Below, piece by piece: positions 49,845 to 60,250 of a stretch of DNA of 64,000 bases. The translations under genes were made by a program, and so were the position numbers. Within the stretch, counting starts at the first letter, position 1. Every line of letters starts with the position of its first letter. Below the pieces are notes generated by a model. That model saw only the letters and a program-made list of their open reading frames with translations, had not been told where the DNA came from and ran no database searches. Source of the stretch: Bradyrhizobium cosmicum (lineage in GTDB: Bacteria > Pseudomonadota > Alphaproteobacteria > Rhizobiales > Xanthobacteraceae); assembly GCF_007290395.2 (NCBI RefSeq), contig NZ_CP041656.2:3596001-3660000 (forward strand), written 5' to 3'.

Positions 49845-50702
49845 ATGTCCAAAACCATTGCGATCCTCGCGCCCGGCGCCATGGGCAGCGCGGTGGCCCG
49901 CCGGCTCAGCGAGAACGGCGCGCGCGTGCTGACGTCGTTGCAGGGGCGCAGTGAAGCCACGCTGAAACGTGCCGCAGACGCCGGCATGATCGGCGCCGAG
50001 GACGACGCGATCGCTGATGCCGACATCATCCTTTCGATCGTGCCGCCGGGCGAGGCGGTGGCGCTGGCCGAGCGGCTGGCGGCACTTATCGTCCGGCGCA
50101 AGAAGAAGCCGGTCGTGGTCGATTGCAATGCCGTCAATGTCGACACCGTGCAGCGGATCGAGGAGATCATCGGATCGGCGCAGGCACCGTTCGTCGACGG
50201 CGGCATCATCGGCTTCCCGCCGCAGCCCGGCGGCAAGAGCCCGGCATTCTACCTGTCGGGCGAGCACGCCCGCGACGTTGCGGTGCTGAAGGATTTCGGC
50301 CTCGACGTTCGAATCGTCGAGGGACCGGTCGGCGCGGCCTCCGCGCTCAAGATGTCCTATGCCGGCATCGTCAAGGGCCTCGCCGGCATCGGCTCGGCGA
50401 TGGTGGTCGCGGCAACGAAAGCGGGCGCGGCGGACGCGCTGCGCGACGAACTCGCGCTGAGCCAGCCGGCCGTTCTGGCCCGGCTCGAAGTGGCCCTGCC
50501 GGACATGGTCCCGAAGGCCTATCGCTGGGTCGCGGAGATGCGGGAGATTTCCGGCTTCCTTGGACCCGATCATCCCGCCAGCCAGGTCTACGAGGGATTT
50601 GCGCGCTGGTTCGAGCATCTCGCTGACGACGCGAAAGGCGAGGCGGCGGATACGGAGCTGATGAAGGCTTTCGCGGCAGGTATCGCGCGGAAGAAAGTGT
50701 GA
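49845..50702 (+). CDS. NAD(P)-dependent dehydrogenase, 6-PGDH/3-HIBDH-like with DUF1932 domain
   Basis: 285 aa; GGAG upstream. Rossmann motif IAILAPGAMGSAVARRL; central SIVPPGEA and FVDGGIIGFPPQPGG; an all-helical C-terminal DUF1932 part (ALKMSYAGIVKGLAGIGSAMV with the usual catalytic-Lys position in SALK). Substrate not predictable: beta-hydroxyacid or phosphonate-type compounds are oxidised by relatives. Confidence 0.88.
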   Translation: MSKTIAILAPGAMGSAVARRLSENGARVLTSLQGRSEATLKRAADAGMIGAEDDAIADADIILSIVPPGEAVALAERLAALIVRRKKKPVVVDCNAVNVDTVQRIEEIIGSAQAPFVDGGIIGFPPQPGGKSPAFYLSGEHARDVAVLKDFGLDVRIVEGPVGAASALKMSYAGIVKGLAGIGSAMVVAATKAGAADALRDELALSQPAVLARLEVALPDMVPKAYRWVAEMREISGFLGPDHPASQVYEGFARWFEHLADDAKGEAADTELMKAFAAGIARKKV

Positions 50703-50793
50703 CGATGCAGCGCTTGCAATGACGGGAGGAGACGTCGCGAGGCCCGTCTGCTACGACGTCTGCGGAAATAGTTTGTCTGTCATCGGAGTTCGA

Positions 50794-51723
50794 ATGAGAT
50801 TGCTCGTGATTGGCGCGGGAGCGCTTGGAGGTTATTACGGCGCTCGCGTGATCAGGGCCGGCGGCGACGTGACCTTCCTTGTTCGCGCCAAGCGCGCCGA
50901 GCAACTGCGCCGGAACGGATTGGAGGTCGTGAGCCCGCATGGCGACTTTGCCGTGCAGCCGAAACTCATCTTGGCTGACGATCTCAAGGAAACCTTCGAC
51001 GTCGTGCTCGTCGGCGTGAAAGCTTATTCGCTCGACGACGCCATGAGCCAGTTTACGCCGGCGGTCGGTTCCAGCACGATGATCCTGCCGATCCTCAACG
51101 GGCTGAAGCATATCGACGCCCTGACCGCGCGGTTCGGCGCGAGCCGCGTCCTCGGCGGGCTCGCAAATGTCAGTGCCGGGCTCGATGCGGAGGGACGCGT
51201 CGTTCAATTCATGGCCAATCAGACCATCGTCTTCGGCGAGATCGATGGTTCGCTGAGCGAGCGCGCGCTCGCACTGGAGACACTGCTCCACGTCCCCGGC
51301 ATCGACGTGCGCGCCAGCGAAGCGATCATGCAGGACATGTGGGAGAAATTCGTTCAGCTCACGACGCTCGCCGGCATCACCTGCCTGATGCGCGCGAGCA
51401 TCGGCGACATCCTGGCCGTGCCGAACGGCGAGCAGTCTATTTTCCGCCTGTTCGCCGAATGCTGCGCCGTCGCGACGGCTTCGGGATTTGAGCCGCGGGC
51501 GCCGTTCATCGAGTTTGACCGAAAACTCTTCACCACCCTGGACTCGCCGCTCAAGGCCTCGATGCTGCGCGATATCGAGCGCGGTTCGATCACAGAGGCG
51601 GAGCACATCCTCGGCGATATGGCCAACCGGGCCCGTACGCTCGGCATCGACACGCCGTTGCTGGATCTGGCCCGCGCGCATCTGGCGGCCTACGAGGTCG
51701 GGCGCCGAAGAGCGGCAGGCTAG
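50794..51723 (+). CDS. 2-dehydropantoate 2-reductase family protein
   Basis: 309 aa from ATG 50794, CGGAG upstream. MRLLVIGAGALGGYYGARV is the NADPH loop; GVKAYSLDDAM and LPILNGLKH (Asn of the active site) follow, as does the ApbA C-terminal domain MWEKFVQLTTLAGITCLMRA. Ketopantoate reductase (panE) serves pantothenate synthesis, but rhizobia carry several paralogues, so the symbol is withheld. It converges on recG with the stop codons overlapping. Confidence 0.9.
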   Translation: MRLLVIGAGALGGYYGARVIRAGGDVTFLVRAKRAEQLRRNGLEVVSPHGDFAVQPKLILADDLKETFDVVLVGVKAYSLDDAMSQFTPAVGSSTMILPILNGLKHIDALTARFGASRVLGGLANVSAGLDAEGRVVQFMANQTIVFGEIDGSLSERALALETLLHVPGIDVRASEAIMQDMWEKFVQLTTLAGITCLMRASIGDILAVPNGEQSIFRLFAECCAVATASGFEPRAPFIEFDRKLFTTLDSPLKASMLRDIERGSITEAEHILGDMANRARTLGIDTPLLDLARAHLAAYEVGRRRAAG

Positions 51724-53828
51724 CCGGCCCCGATCAGCGGGATCGCTTCGTCCCGCTCGTAGAGATACAGCAGGCAGCGCAGCGCTTCGCCGCGCTCGCC
51801 CTTCAGCTTCGGGTCGTCCTTGAGGATGCGCAGCGCCTCGTCTCTCGCCTGGGTGATGAGCTGGCCGTGGATCTCGGGGCGCGCGATGCGGTAGCCGGGC
51901 AGGCCACTCTGGCGCACGCCGAGCACGTCGCCTTCGCCGCGCAGCTTCAAATCCTCCTCGGCGATGCGAAAACCGTCTGTGGTCTCGCGGATCACCTTCA
52001 GCCGCGCCTTCGACATCTCGCCGAGCTGCTCGCTGTAGAGCAAGAGGCAGGTCGAGGCTTCCGAGCCGCGTCCGATCCGGCCGCGCAGCTGATGCAGCTG
52101 GGCAAGGCCGAAGCGTTCGGCATTCTCGATCACCATGATGGTGGCGGCCGGCACGTCGACGCCGACCTCGACCACGGTGGTCGCGACCAGCAGGCCGATC
52201 TCGTGGGCGGCGAACTGGCCCATCACGCGATCCTTCTCGGTGCCTTTCATCTGGCCGTGGACGAGGCCGACGCGATCGCCGAAGCGCTTCTGCAGGTTCT
52301 CGAAGCGCTTGGTTGCGTTGGTGAGATGCTCGGTGCCCTCGGCCTCGGATTCCTCGACCAGCGGACAGATCCAGTAGACCAGCTTGCCCGCCTGCAGCGC
52401 GCGGCCGATGCTGTCGGTGACCTCCTCGAGGCGGCTCATCGAGATGGTGCGGGTCTCGATCGGCTGGCGGCCGGCGGGCTTTTCGCGCAGCTCGGAGATG
52501 TCCATGTCGCCGAAATAGGTCAGCACCAGCGTGCGCGGGATCGGGGTTGCGCTCAGCACCAGCACGTCGACCGCTTCGCCCTTCGAGGTCAGCGCGAGGC
52601 GCTCGCGCACGCCGAAACGGTGCTGCTCGTCGACGATGGCGAGCGCGAGATCATGGAAGATCACATCGTCCTGGATCAGCGCGTGGGTGCCGACGAGGAG
52701 GTCGATCTCGCCGTCGGCCAGCCGCGCGATGATCTCGCGCCGCTCCTTGCCCTTTTCGCGGCCGGTGAGGATCGCGACCCGCATCCCCGCACGCTCGGCG
52801 AGCGGCGCGATGGTCTTGATGTGCTGACGCGCCAGGATTTCGGTCGGCGCCATCAGCGCGGCCTGCTTGCCGACCTCGGTGACGGCGGCGGCAGCGAGCA
52901 GCGCCACCACGGTCTTGCCGGAGCCGACGTCGCCCTGGAGCAGGCGCAGCATCCGCACGGGCTGCTGCAGATCGTTCGCGATCGCCGCGGCTGCGTCGCG
53001 CTGGGACAGCGTCAGGGCATAGGGCAGGGCGTCGATGATCTTGTTGCGGAGGTGCCCGTCGCCGGCGTTGCGCACGCCGGCCGGGCGGCGCAACTGCGCG
53101 CGGATCAGCGCCAGCGCGAGCTGGCCGGCGAGCAGTTCGTCGAAGGCAAGGCGGGACCAGAATGGTTTCTCGGGCAGGATGTCCGTAAGCTCGACCGGCT
53201 GGTGCACGCGGTTGAGCGCCTCCTTGATCGGTGGGAAGCTGCAGCGGCGCATCACCTCCGGGCTGATCCACTCCGGCAAGGCCGGGAGCTTTTGCAAGGC
53301 CTGCGCGACCGCGCGGCGCAGCGAGCCGAGCGCAAGGCCTTCGGTCAGGGGATAGACGGGGTCGATGCCCGAGAGTTTCGAGATCGCCTCTTCGTCCAGC
53401 ACGCGATCGGGATGCACGATCTGCGGGATGCCGTCATACGTCTGCAGAGTACCGGAGACGTAGCGCTTCTCGCCCACGGGGAGCAGCTTTTCGACATAGC
53501 CGGGCTTGGCGCGGAAGAAGGTCAGCACGACGTCGCCGGTGTCGTCGCTGGCATAGACCAGATACGGCGCGCGCGCGTTGCGCGGCGGGGGCGGGCGGTG
53601 ACGGTCGACGGTGACCTCAAGCGTCACCATGGTTCCCTGCACGGCATCTCGAATCTTCGGCCGCGCCCGGCGGTCGATGACCTGGCTCGGCAGATGCAGC
53701 AACAGATCGACCAGCCGTGGCGACTCGTTGCGGCTGAGCAGGTACTGCAGCAGCTTGTCCTGCTTCGGACCGACGCCGGGCAGGCTGGTCACGGGAGCAA
53801 ACAGCGGATTGAGCAGGCTGGGGCGCAT
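51720..53828 (-). CDS. recG: ATP-dependent DNA helicase RecG
   Basis: Reverses stalled replication forks and branch-migrates Holliday junctions. 702 aa, normal length. N-terminal wedge/OB domain (LTSLPGVGPK-like: VTSLPGVGPKQDKLLQYLL), Walker A GDVGSGKTVVALLAA, DEQHRFGVRERLAL (motif II), [20 protein letters not shown] (motif III), and the C-terminal motifs RFGLAQLHQLRGRIGRG and LLYSEQLGEMSKARLKV. Divergent from the sdhE-mfd pair. Confidence 0.97.
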   Translation of the reverse strand: MRPSLLNPLFAPVTSLPGVGPKQDKLLQYLLSRNESPRLVDLLLHLPSQVIDRRARPKIRDAVQGTMVTLEVTVDRHRPPPPRNARAPYLVYASDDTGDVVLTFFRAKPGYVEKLLPVGEKRYVSGTLQTYDGIPQIVHPDRVLDEEAISKLSGIDPVYPLTEGLALGSLRRAVAQALQKLPALPEWISPEVMRRCSFPPIKEALNRVHQPVELTDILPEKPFWSRLAFDELLAGQLALALIRAQLRRPAGVRNAGDGHLRNKIIDALPYALTLSQRDAAAAIANDLQQPVRMLRLLQGDVGSGKTVVALLAAAAVTEVGKQAALMAPTEILARQHIKTIAPLAERAGMRVAILTGREKGKERREIIARLADGEIDLLVGTHALIQDDVIFHDLALAIVDEQHRFGVRERLALTSKGEAVDVLVLSATPIPRTLVLTYFGDMDISELREKPAGRQPIETRTISMSRLEEVTDSIGRALQAGKLVYWICPLVEESEAEGTEHLTNATKRFENLQKRFGDRVGLVHGQMKGTEKDRVMGQFAAHEIGLLVATTVVEVGVDVPAATIMVIENAERFGLAQLHQLRGRIGRGSEASTCLLLYSEQLGEMSKARLKVIRETTDGFRIAEEDLKLRGEGDVLGVRQSGLPGYRIARPEIHGQLITQARDEALRILKDDPKLKGERGEALRCLLYLYERDEAIPLIGAG

Positions 53829-54024
53829 CAGGTGAATCTAGGATCGTTTCGCCCCGTCATGCCCGGCTTTATGCCTGGCATCCACGGCTTTTTTCGTGCC
53901 CTGCGGCGGTGGCGAGCCAGAGCAGGTTGAAAGCGTAAATCGCGGGCTGACACAGCCGGTCGCAATGGCTATATCACCCCGGCCCGGCATGTCCGGGCTT
54001 TCGGCGTTTGACTGGATCAGAGAC

Positions 54025-54315
54025 ATGACGGGAACGACACGATCGAGCAATGGGCTGGATGACCGCCGCAAGCGGCTTCTGTTCCGCTGCTGGCACCGCG
54101 GCACGCGCGAAATGGACCTGATCCTCGGCCGCTTCGCGGATGCAGAGATCGGCAACCTGACCGATGCGGAGCTGACCGAGCTCGAGACCCTGCTCGAGGA
54201 GTCCGATCCCGATCTCTATGCCGCCATCACCGGTGACAAGGTGCTGCCGGCTCATGTCACCGGCCCGCTGTTTGCCCGCATCAAGGCGTTTCCGATCACG
54301 GACGGCGATCTATGA
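54025..54315 (+). CDS. sdhE: FAD assembly factor SdhE (succinate dehydrogenase assembly)
   Basis: 96 aa from ATG 54025; the 43 codons before it are not protein-like. It holds the signature RGTREMDLILGRFAD with the conserved RGxxE that contacts SdhA, and helices RRKRLLFRCWHR and ELTELETLLEESDPDLYAAI. It assists covalent FAD attachment to SdhA/FrdA. Its stop overlaps the mfd start (ATGA), an arrangement also common in related alphaproteobacteria. Confidence 0.93.
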   Translation: MTGTTRSSNGLDDRRKRLLFRCWHRGTREMDLILGRFADAEIGNLTDAELTELETLLEESDPDLYAAITGDKVLPAHVTGPLFARIKAFPITDGDL

Positions 54316-57300
54316 AACCTGGTTCGAAGTCGCCGGCCGAGCTGCTGACGCCCGGCCGCGCGCTGACGCTTGCCAACGTCGCGGAAGGCGCCGAGGGCCT
54401 CGTCATTTCCGATCTCGCGCGCGCCATTGCGGCGCGGCCGAAGAAGCCGGCGGTCAGCCTTGCGGTCGTCTGCCGCGACGGGGCGCGGATGCAGCAGCTC
54501 GAACGCGCGCTGCAATTCTTCGCGCCCGATCTGCCGGTGCTGCAGTTCCCGGCCTGGGACTGTCAGCCCTATGACCGCGTCTCGCCGCATGGCGGTATCC
54601 TGGCGCAGCGCCTGACCACGCTGGCGCGGCTGGCGCCGCTGACCGGCAGCGACAAGCCGCTGATCGTGCTCACCACGGTGAACGCCATCGTGCAGCGCGT
54701 GCCCGCGCGCGAACTCGTCGCGGCGCAGGCGCTGTCGGTCGCGCCCGGCAATGTCGTGCCGATGGACACCATCGTCGCCTGGCTCGAGCACAACGGCTAC
54801 AACCGTTCCTCGACTGTGCGCGAGCCCGGCGAATATGCCGTGCGCGGCGGCATCCTCGACCTGTTTCCGGCCGGTCTCGACCAGCCGGTCCGTTTCGATT
54901 TCTTCGGCGACAGCCTGGAATCGATCCGCACCTTCGACGCCGAGACCCAGCGCACGCTGCTCGACATGCGCGCGCTCGATCTGGTGCCGATCTCGGAATT
55001 CCAGCTCGTCACCGACACCATCCGCCGGTTCCGCATGGGCTATGTCGCCGAGTTCGGCGCGCCCGAGCGCGACGATGTGCTGTACGAGGCCGTCAGCGAA
55101 GGCCGCCGCCATCCCGGCATGGAGCACTGGCTGCCGCTGTTCCAGGACCGGATGGACACGCTGTTCGACTATCTACAAGGGGCCGCCGTCGCGATCGAGC
55201 CTCAGGCCGAGGACGCCGTTCGCGAGCGTTTCAAGCAGATCGCCGACTATTACCAGGCCCGCCGCGATGCGATGGAGCATCCCGGCGGCGGCGCCATCTA
55301 CAAGCCGCTGCCGCCGGACAGGCTCTATCTGACCGAGAATGAGTGGACCAGGCGCCTCGGCGACATCCCGCTGGCGCGGCTGACGCAGTTTTCCGTGCCG
55401 GCCGATGGCACCAGCGTCGTCGATGCCGGCGCCCGCAAGGGCCGCGACTTCGCGCCGGAGCGCAACGACAGCAGCGTCAACGTGTTCGAGGCGGTAGTCA
55501 GCCACGTCATGGCGTTGCATGCCCAGCGCAAGAAGGTCGTGGTCGCGCTGTGGAGCGAAGGCTCACGCGACCGCATGACCTCGATGCTGCGCGACCACAA
55601 GCTGACCCACACCACCAGCGTCAACAGTTGGCGCACGGTGCAGGCGACCCCGCGCAACGAGACCATGCTCGCCGTGCTCGGCCTCGAAAGCGGCTTCGAG
55701 ACCGACGAGATCGCCATCATCAGCGAGCAGGACATCCTGGGCGACCGCCTGGTGCGGCCACGCAAGGCCAGCCGCAAGCTCGACAATTTTATCTCGGAGG
55801 TGACGAGCCTTGCCGCCGGCGACATCGTCGTTCACGCCGATCACGGCATCGGCCGCTTCGTCGGATTGCAGACGCTCGACGTCGCCGGTGCGCCGCATGA
55901 CTGCCTCGAGCTGCATTATGCCGCCGAGGCAAAGCTTTTTCTCCCCGTCGAGAACATCGAGCTATTGTCGCGCTACGGCTCCGACCAGACCGCGGTCGAG
56001 CTGGATCGTCTGGGCGGCTCCGGCTGGCAGACCCGCAAGGCCAAGCTCAAGAACCGCATCCGCGAGATCGCGGGCGAGCTGATCAAGATCGCCGCCGCGC
56101 GCCATTTGCACGAGGCGCCCAAGCTGCCGGTGCAGCCGGGCCTCTACGACGAGTTCTGCGCTCGCTTCCCCTATGACGAGACCGAGGACCAGCTCGGGGC
56201 GATCGAATCGACCCTGAAGGATCTCGAGCTCGGCCGTCCGATGGACCGGCTGATCTGCGGCGACGTCGGCTTCGGCAAGACGGAAGTCGCCTTGCGCGCG
56301 GCCTTTGCCGTCGCGCTCGAAGGCAAGCAGGTCGCGGTCGTGGTGCCGACCACGCTGCTGGCTCGCCAGCATCACCGGACCTTCACCGAGCGCTTCAAGG
56401 GCTTTCCGGTGAATGTGGCGCAGGCCTCGCGCCTGGTCCCGGCCAAGGAGCTCAACCTGGTCAAGAAGGGCATTGCCGACGGCTCCGTCGATATCGTCGT
56501 CGGCACCCATGCGCTGCTCGGCAAGGCGATCAAGTTCCGCGACCTCGGCCTCGTCATCGTCGACGAGGAGCAGCATTTCGGCGTCACCCACAAGGAACGG
56601 CTGAAGGCGCTGCGCGCCGAGGTGCACGTGCTGACGCTGTCTGCGACGCCGATCCCGCGCACGTTGCAATTGGCGCTCACCGGCGTCCGCGAGCTCTCGA
56701 TCATTGCTTCGCCTCCGGTCGATCGCCTCGCGGTGCGCACCTTCGTGGCCCCGCACGATGCCCTGATGATCCGCGAGGCGCTCTTGCGCGAGCGCTATCG
56801 CGGCGGCCAGGCGTTCTACGTGGTGCCGCGCATCGACGACCTCGCCGAGGTCAAGGATTTCCTCGACAAGAACGTGCCGGAGATGAAGGTCGCGGTCGCG
56901 CACGGCCAGATGCCGCCCGCGGTGATCGAGGACATCATGACCGCATTCTACGACGGCAAGTTCGACATCCTGCTGTCGACGACGATCGTCGAGTCGGGCC
57001 TCGACATCCCCAACGCCAACACGCTGATCGTGCATCGCGCCGACATGTTCGGCCTCGCCCAGCTCTACCAGCTGCGCGGCCGCGTCGGTCGTTCCAAGCT
57101 GCGGGCCTACGCGCTGTTCACGCTGCCGGCGCAGCAGAAGATCACGGCGCAGGCCGAGCGCCGGCTCACCGTGCTGCAATCGCTGGAGACGCTGGGCGCA
57201 GGCTTCCAACTCGCCTCGCACGACCTCGACATCCGCGGCGCCGGCAATCTGCTCGGCGAAGAGCAATCCGGCCACATCAAGGAGGTCGGCTTCGAACTTT

Positions 57301-57830
57301 ACCAGTCGATGCTGGAGGAGGCGATCGTCAACCTCAAGGCCGGCGTCTCCGAGCCCGCGGCCGACCGCTGGTCGCCGTCGATCACCATCGGCATGCCCGT
57401 GCTCATTCCGGAAGACTACGTCGGCGACCTCTCGGTGCGGCTGTCGCTGTACCGGCGGCTCGCCGATCTCGACACCGAGGAGGAGATCGAGAACTTTGGC
57501 GCCGAGATGCGCGACCGCTTCGGCGTGCTGCCGGACGAGGTGCGCTATCTGTTCAAGGTCGCCGCGATCAAGGCGTTCTGCCGAAAGGCCAATGTCGGCA
57601 AGATCGACGCCGGCCCGAAGGGCGCCGTCATCGCCTTCCGCGACAATTCCTTCGCGCATCCCGACCGCCTGGTGAGCTTCATCCGCAGCTACGGCCAGGC
57701 CGCCAAGGTGCGGCCCGACATGAAGGTGGTGTTCCTGCAGGACTGGGAGACACCGGAGGAACGCCTCGCCGGCACCACCGAGATCATGCGGCAGCTGGCA
57801 CAGCTCGCGCAGAGCAAGAAGGCGGCATAG
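54312..57830 (+). CDS. mfd: Transcription-repair coupling factor Mfd
   Basis: Removes RNA polymerase stalled at lesions and recruits UvrA. 1172 aa. UvrB-like N-terminal module ([39 protein letters not shown]), RNA-polymerase-interacting domain ([18 protein letters not shown]), translocase with Walker [54 protein letters not shown], and the TRG/C-terminal block ending before residue 1172. No frameshift seen. Confidence 0.98.
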   Translation: MKPGSKSPAELLTPGRALTLANVAEGAEGLVISDLARAIAARPKKPAVSLAVVCRDGARMQQLERALQFFAPDLPVLQFPAWDCQPYDRVSPHGGILAQRLTTLARLAPLTGSDKPLIVLTTVNAIVQRVPARELVAAQALSVAPGNVVPMDTIVAWLEHNGYNRSSTVREPGEYAVRGGILDLFPAGLDQPVRFDFFGDSLESIRTFDAETQRTLLDMRALDLVPISEFQLVTDTIRRFRMGYVAEFGAPERDDVLYEAVSEGRRHPGMEHWLPLFQDRMDTLFDYLQGAAVAIEPQAEDAVRERFKQIADYYQARRDAMEHPGGGAIYKPLPPDRLYLTENEWTRRLGDIPLARLTQFSVPADGTSVVDAGARKGRDFAPERNDSSVNVFEAVVSHVMALHAQRKKVVVALWSEGSRDRMTSMLRDHKLTHTTSVNSWRTVQATPRNETMLAVLGLESGFETDEIAIISEQDILGDRLVRPRKASRKLDNFISEVTSLAAGDIVVHADHGIGRFVGLQTLDVAGAPHDCLELHYAAEAKLFLPVENIELLSRYGSDQTAVELDRLGGSGWQTRKAKLKNRIREIAGELIKIAAARHLHEAPKLPVQPGLYDEFCARFPYDETEDQLGAIESTLKDLELGRPMDRLICGDVGFGKTEVALRAAFAVALEGKQVAVVVPTTLLARQHHRTFTERFKGFPVNVAQASRLVPAKELNLVKKGIADGSVDIVVGTHALLGKAIKFRDLGLVIVDEEQHFGVTHKERLKALRAEVHVLTLSATPIPRTLQLALTGVRELSIIASPPVDRLAVRTFVAPHDALMIREALLRERYRGGQAFYVVPRIDDLAEVKDFLDKNVPEMKVAVAHGQMPPAVIEDIMTAFYDGKFDILLSTTIVESGLDIPNANTLIVHRADMFGLAQLYQLRGRVGRSKLRAYALFTLPAQQKITAQAERRLTVLQSLETLGAGFQLASHDLDIRGAGNLLGEEQSGHIKEVGFELYQSMLEEAIVNLKAGVSEPAADRWSPSITIGMPVLIPEDYVGDLSVRLSLYRRLADLDTEEEIENFGAEMRDRFGVLPDEVRYLFKVAAIKAFCRKANVGKIDAGPKGAVIAFRDNSFAHPDRLVSFIRSYGQAAKVRPDMKVVFLQDWETPEERLAGTTEIMRQLAQLAQSKKAA

Positions 57831-58081
57831 GTTCCAGAGTGTTTTCCAGAGGCGGCGCAGCGCGGAACAGTGCGCCGCACCTGGAGCTGAAAACAAAGAC
57901 CTGTGGCTACTTGCGGAATGACCGAACAGTAGCTATGTTGCATCTATCGAGTTTCGGCCGAACGACTTGGCCTCGCCGCTTTCAAGCGCGCCTGACTGAC
58001 GACCCTCCCTCCAGATCTCGACGACATCGACCGTGCTTTTCAGCGCGGCCAAACGCTTATCTATCTCAAAGGACGACCCCC

Positions 58082-58291
58082 ATGACGACGGGAACTGTGA
58101 AGTGGTTTAACAGCCAAAAGGGTTTCGGTTTCATTCAGCCGGACCAGGGAAGCCAGGACGTTTTCGTTCATATCAGCGCCGTTGAACGCGCCGGCATGAG
58201 CACCCTCAACGAGGGGCAGAAGGTTTCCTTCGAAATCGTCGCAGATCGCCGCACCGGCAAGTCTGCTGCGGAGAACCTGCGGGCCGACTAG
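58082..58291 (+). CDS. cspA: Cold-shock-domain protein (CspA family)
   Basis: 69 aa from ATG 58082, AAGGAC upstream. [20 protein letters not shown] with RNP1 (KGFGFI) and RNP2 (DVFVHISAV) motifs; single OB domain. It binds single-stranded RNA/DNA as a chaperone. It lies 250 nt downstream of mfd; this long untranslated leader is typical of cold-shock mRNAs. A terminator follows 65 nt after the stop. Confidence 0.96.
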   Translation: MTTGTVKWFNSQKGFGFIQPDQGSQDVFVHISAVERAGMSTLNEGQKVSFEIVADRRTGKSAAENLRAD

Positions 58292-58355
58292 GCCACTGCA
58301 ATCGCAATGACGTTGCTTTGACCACGGATGTACTGGCAGAGCTTCGGATCTCTTG

Positions 58356-58387
58356 ACCCGCGACCGTTCATCGGCCGCGGGTTTTTT
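58356..58387 (+). terminator. Intrinsic terminator of cspA
   Basis: ACCCGCG-A-CCG-TTCAT-CGG-C-CGCGGGT followed by TTTTTT; a nearly continuous GC stem with a strong U-tract. Good rho-independent shape. Confidence 0.9.
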
Positions 58388-58452
58388 GCGCCTGCTGCCG
58401 CCGCTTCGCGAATGAGCATGCGAATGGTGGCATTTCGCGCAAAGATCCCCAT

Positions 58453-58653
58453 ATGGACTCTATGAGCAATTGGCAGAAGTCGACCACGCGACAAGCACCG
58501 ATGAGCAAGGCAGAGCTTCGCCTGATGCTGACCGAGGCGGTCCGCAATACGCAGCCCGGCCTCGAGCCGGAGCGACTATCGAAAGCCAGGAAGATCGCGG
58601 CCGGGACGGCTCCCGCCGATACAGCCTCCCGGGTCGCCGTACCGGTTCGCTGA
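58453..58653 (+). CDS. Small hypothetical protein
   Basis: 66 aa (or 50 aa from ATG 58501: MSKAELRLMLTEAVRNTQPG). Helical basic protein with EPERLSKARKIAAG. No domain is known to me. The ribosome site is weak, so existence is less certain than for its downstream neighbour. Confidence 0.5.
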   Translation: MDSMSNWQKSTTRQAPMSKAELRLMLTEAVRNTQPGLEPERLSKARKIAAGTAPADTASRVAVPVR

Positions 58654-58670
58654 GCCCCAGAAGGAGCAGC

Positions 58671-58907
58671 ATGCGCAAGCTTCCCCAGCCCACCGAGCAA
58701 GAGCTTCGGGAGGGGCCCCAAGTCGTGTCCTTCCAGATCGCGAATGGGAACGCGCGGCAGAGCTGTATTCTGCAAACCAGTTTCCCGACCAAAGTGCAGG
58801 CGCAGAGATACCTGCTGACGAATTGGCCGGCCGTCGAGAAGATGGCGCGCGACGCTCTCGCGACGGGTGCCGTTGAGGACGGCCAGATCAAGCTCGTGAT
58901 GGTTTGA
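58671..58907 (+). CDS. Small hypothetical protein
   Basis: 78 aa; AAGGAG 6 nt before ATG 58671. MRKLPQPTEQELREGPQVVS, FQIANGNARQSCILQTSFPTKVQAQRYLLTNWPAVEKMAR: a compact alpha/beta protein, no recognised family. It follows the 66-aa ORF by 17 nt and may be cotranscribed. Confidence 0.7.
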   Translation: MRKLPQPTEQELREGPQVVSFQIANGNARQSCILQTSFPTKVQAQRYLLTNWPAVEKMARDALATGAVEDGQIKLVMV

Positions 58908-58942
58908 GCAGTCCGAATCCAACGGCGAACGCTGGCGGATGA

Positions 58943-60166
58943 CTACGACGCCGCCCGTGACGCATCGGCCGACAGCCGCGCCAGCAGCGACCTTGCCGTG
59001 TCCGACGGCGACAGCGAGTCCACGCTGACGACGGGATCGCTGCGCATCTCGTGCTTGCCGTTCGAGGTGTGGCGCATCACCGCCGACAGGCGGCGGGCGA
59101 TCATGTGCGCAGTCCGAAAGTCGGTTTCCGCGAACACCACGATCACCGAGCCGTCCTTCTGCGCTGCGCCGAAATCCATCTGCCGCATCAGGCGGCTCAG
59201 GATGCGCGCGGCATCGAGCTGGGCGCGGGAGTTGCCGGGGTCGAAGGCGAAGCGGGCGACCGAGAGGCCGCCGCCGCGGGCGAGCGTCTGCTCGACCGCC
59301 TTGGCGAAATCGCGGGCGAAGGCTTCCACCGTGAGCAGGCCGCTGCGCGGATCGAGCCAGCCGCCGGCATCGATCGAGCGCAGGGTGCGGCTCATCTGGC
59401 CTTCCATCGCGCGCTGGCGGATCAGCGGCAACGCATTGGCGGCGACCTTCGCCGGCTCGCCCGGGATCAGCTCGAGATTGGGCAGGTCATAGCTCTGCGC
59501 GAGTTGGTGTGCGGTGACCACCACGGGCAGGTTGCGGAAGCGGGTGTCCTCGGCGAGCACCGTGAGAAAGGCATCGGTGACGCGCGCGGTAAAACCTTCG
59601 GCGAGCACGACCCCGTCGATCTCGCGGGTGTTGAGATGCTTCGCTGCGGCCTCGATCGAGAGCGCGCCGACGACGCCGACGCGCTCGCCGAGTGCGACGG
59701 AAAGCGCGGGATAAGCCGAACCGCGGCCGATCAGGAGCACGGTGGCGTCGCGCACGGGATCGCCCTCCGGTAGCGCGACCTTCGCCTCCGGCAGCCGGCG
59801 CATCACGGTGGCATGAAGGGTGCGGACGCGCAGTGCTGCGCGGAGCCGTGCGATCAGGCGGTCGGAGTTTCCGCTGCGCGAGGAAAAGGGCAGGGCGTTG
59901 TGCGGCAGCGCGCCCGCCGCATCGAGGGCCACCAAGGGCAGGTAAGGCGATTGGTCCGCGATCTTGGTCGCGAGCGCCGCCATGTGCGGCTCGTGTTCGC
60001 CGGACATCGCCGCGAGAACCACAGCGGGCTGCACCTGCTCGACGGCGCGCGCCGCGCTGGCCCAGTCGCTGTCGATCACGGGAAAGAGTCGCGCCTCGTC
60101 CAGCGCCGCAAGAAAGGCCGGCCGTTCGGCATCGGACACAAACAGGATCGGGCCCGCCTGGGACAT
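58943..60166 (-). CDS. Degenerate receiver/GGDEF-like protein
   Basis: 407 aa. Two receiver-like segments (GPILFVSDAERPAFLAALDEA; VLLIGRGSAYPALSVALGERV) without a clear phosphoacceptor Asp pocket. Then a C-terminal domain shaped like GGDEF (LLTVEAFARDFAKAVEQTLARGG, AQLDAARILSRLMRQMDFGA, ARRLSAVMRHT) in which the GGDEF signature is replaced by AQKDGSVIVVF. Probably not a cyclase; perhaps a c-di-GMP sensor or scaffold. Function inferred weakly. Confidence 0.72.
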   Translation of the reverse strand: MSQAGPILFVSDAERPAFLAALDEARLFPVIDSDWASAARAVEQVQPAVVLAAMSGEHEPHMAALATKIADQSPYLPLVALDAAGALPHNALPFSSRSGNSDRLIARLRAALRVRTLHATVMRRLPEAKVALPEGDPVRDATVLLIGRGSAYPALSVALGERVGVVGALSIEAAAKHLNTREIDGVVLAEGFTARVTDAFLTVLAEDTRFRNLPVVVTAHQLAQSYDLPNLELIPGEPAKVAANALPLIRQRAMEGQMSRTLRSIDAGGWLDPRSGLLTVEAFARDFAKAVEQTLARGGGLSVARFAFDPGNSRAQLDAARILSRLMRQMDFGAAQKDGSVIVVFAETDFRTAHMIARRLSAVMRHTSNGKHEMRSDPVVSVDSLSPSDTARSLLARLSADASRAAS

Positions 60167-60250
60167 CTCGCACTCTGATCACGCAACAGATGCTGCGCAA
60201 TCTAGTCCGGCCGCCTTAATGCAGCGTCAATGGTTCCGTCGAATCTGTGC

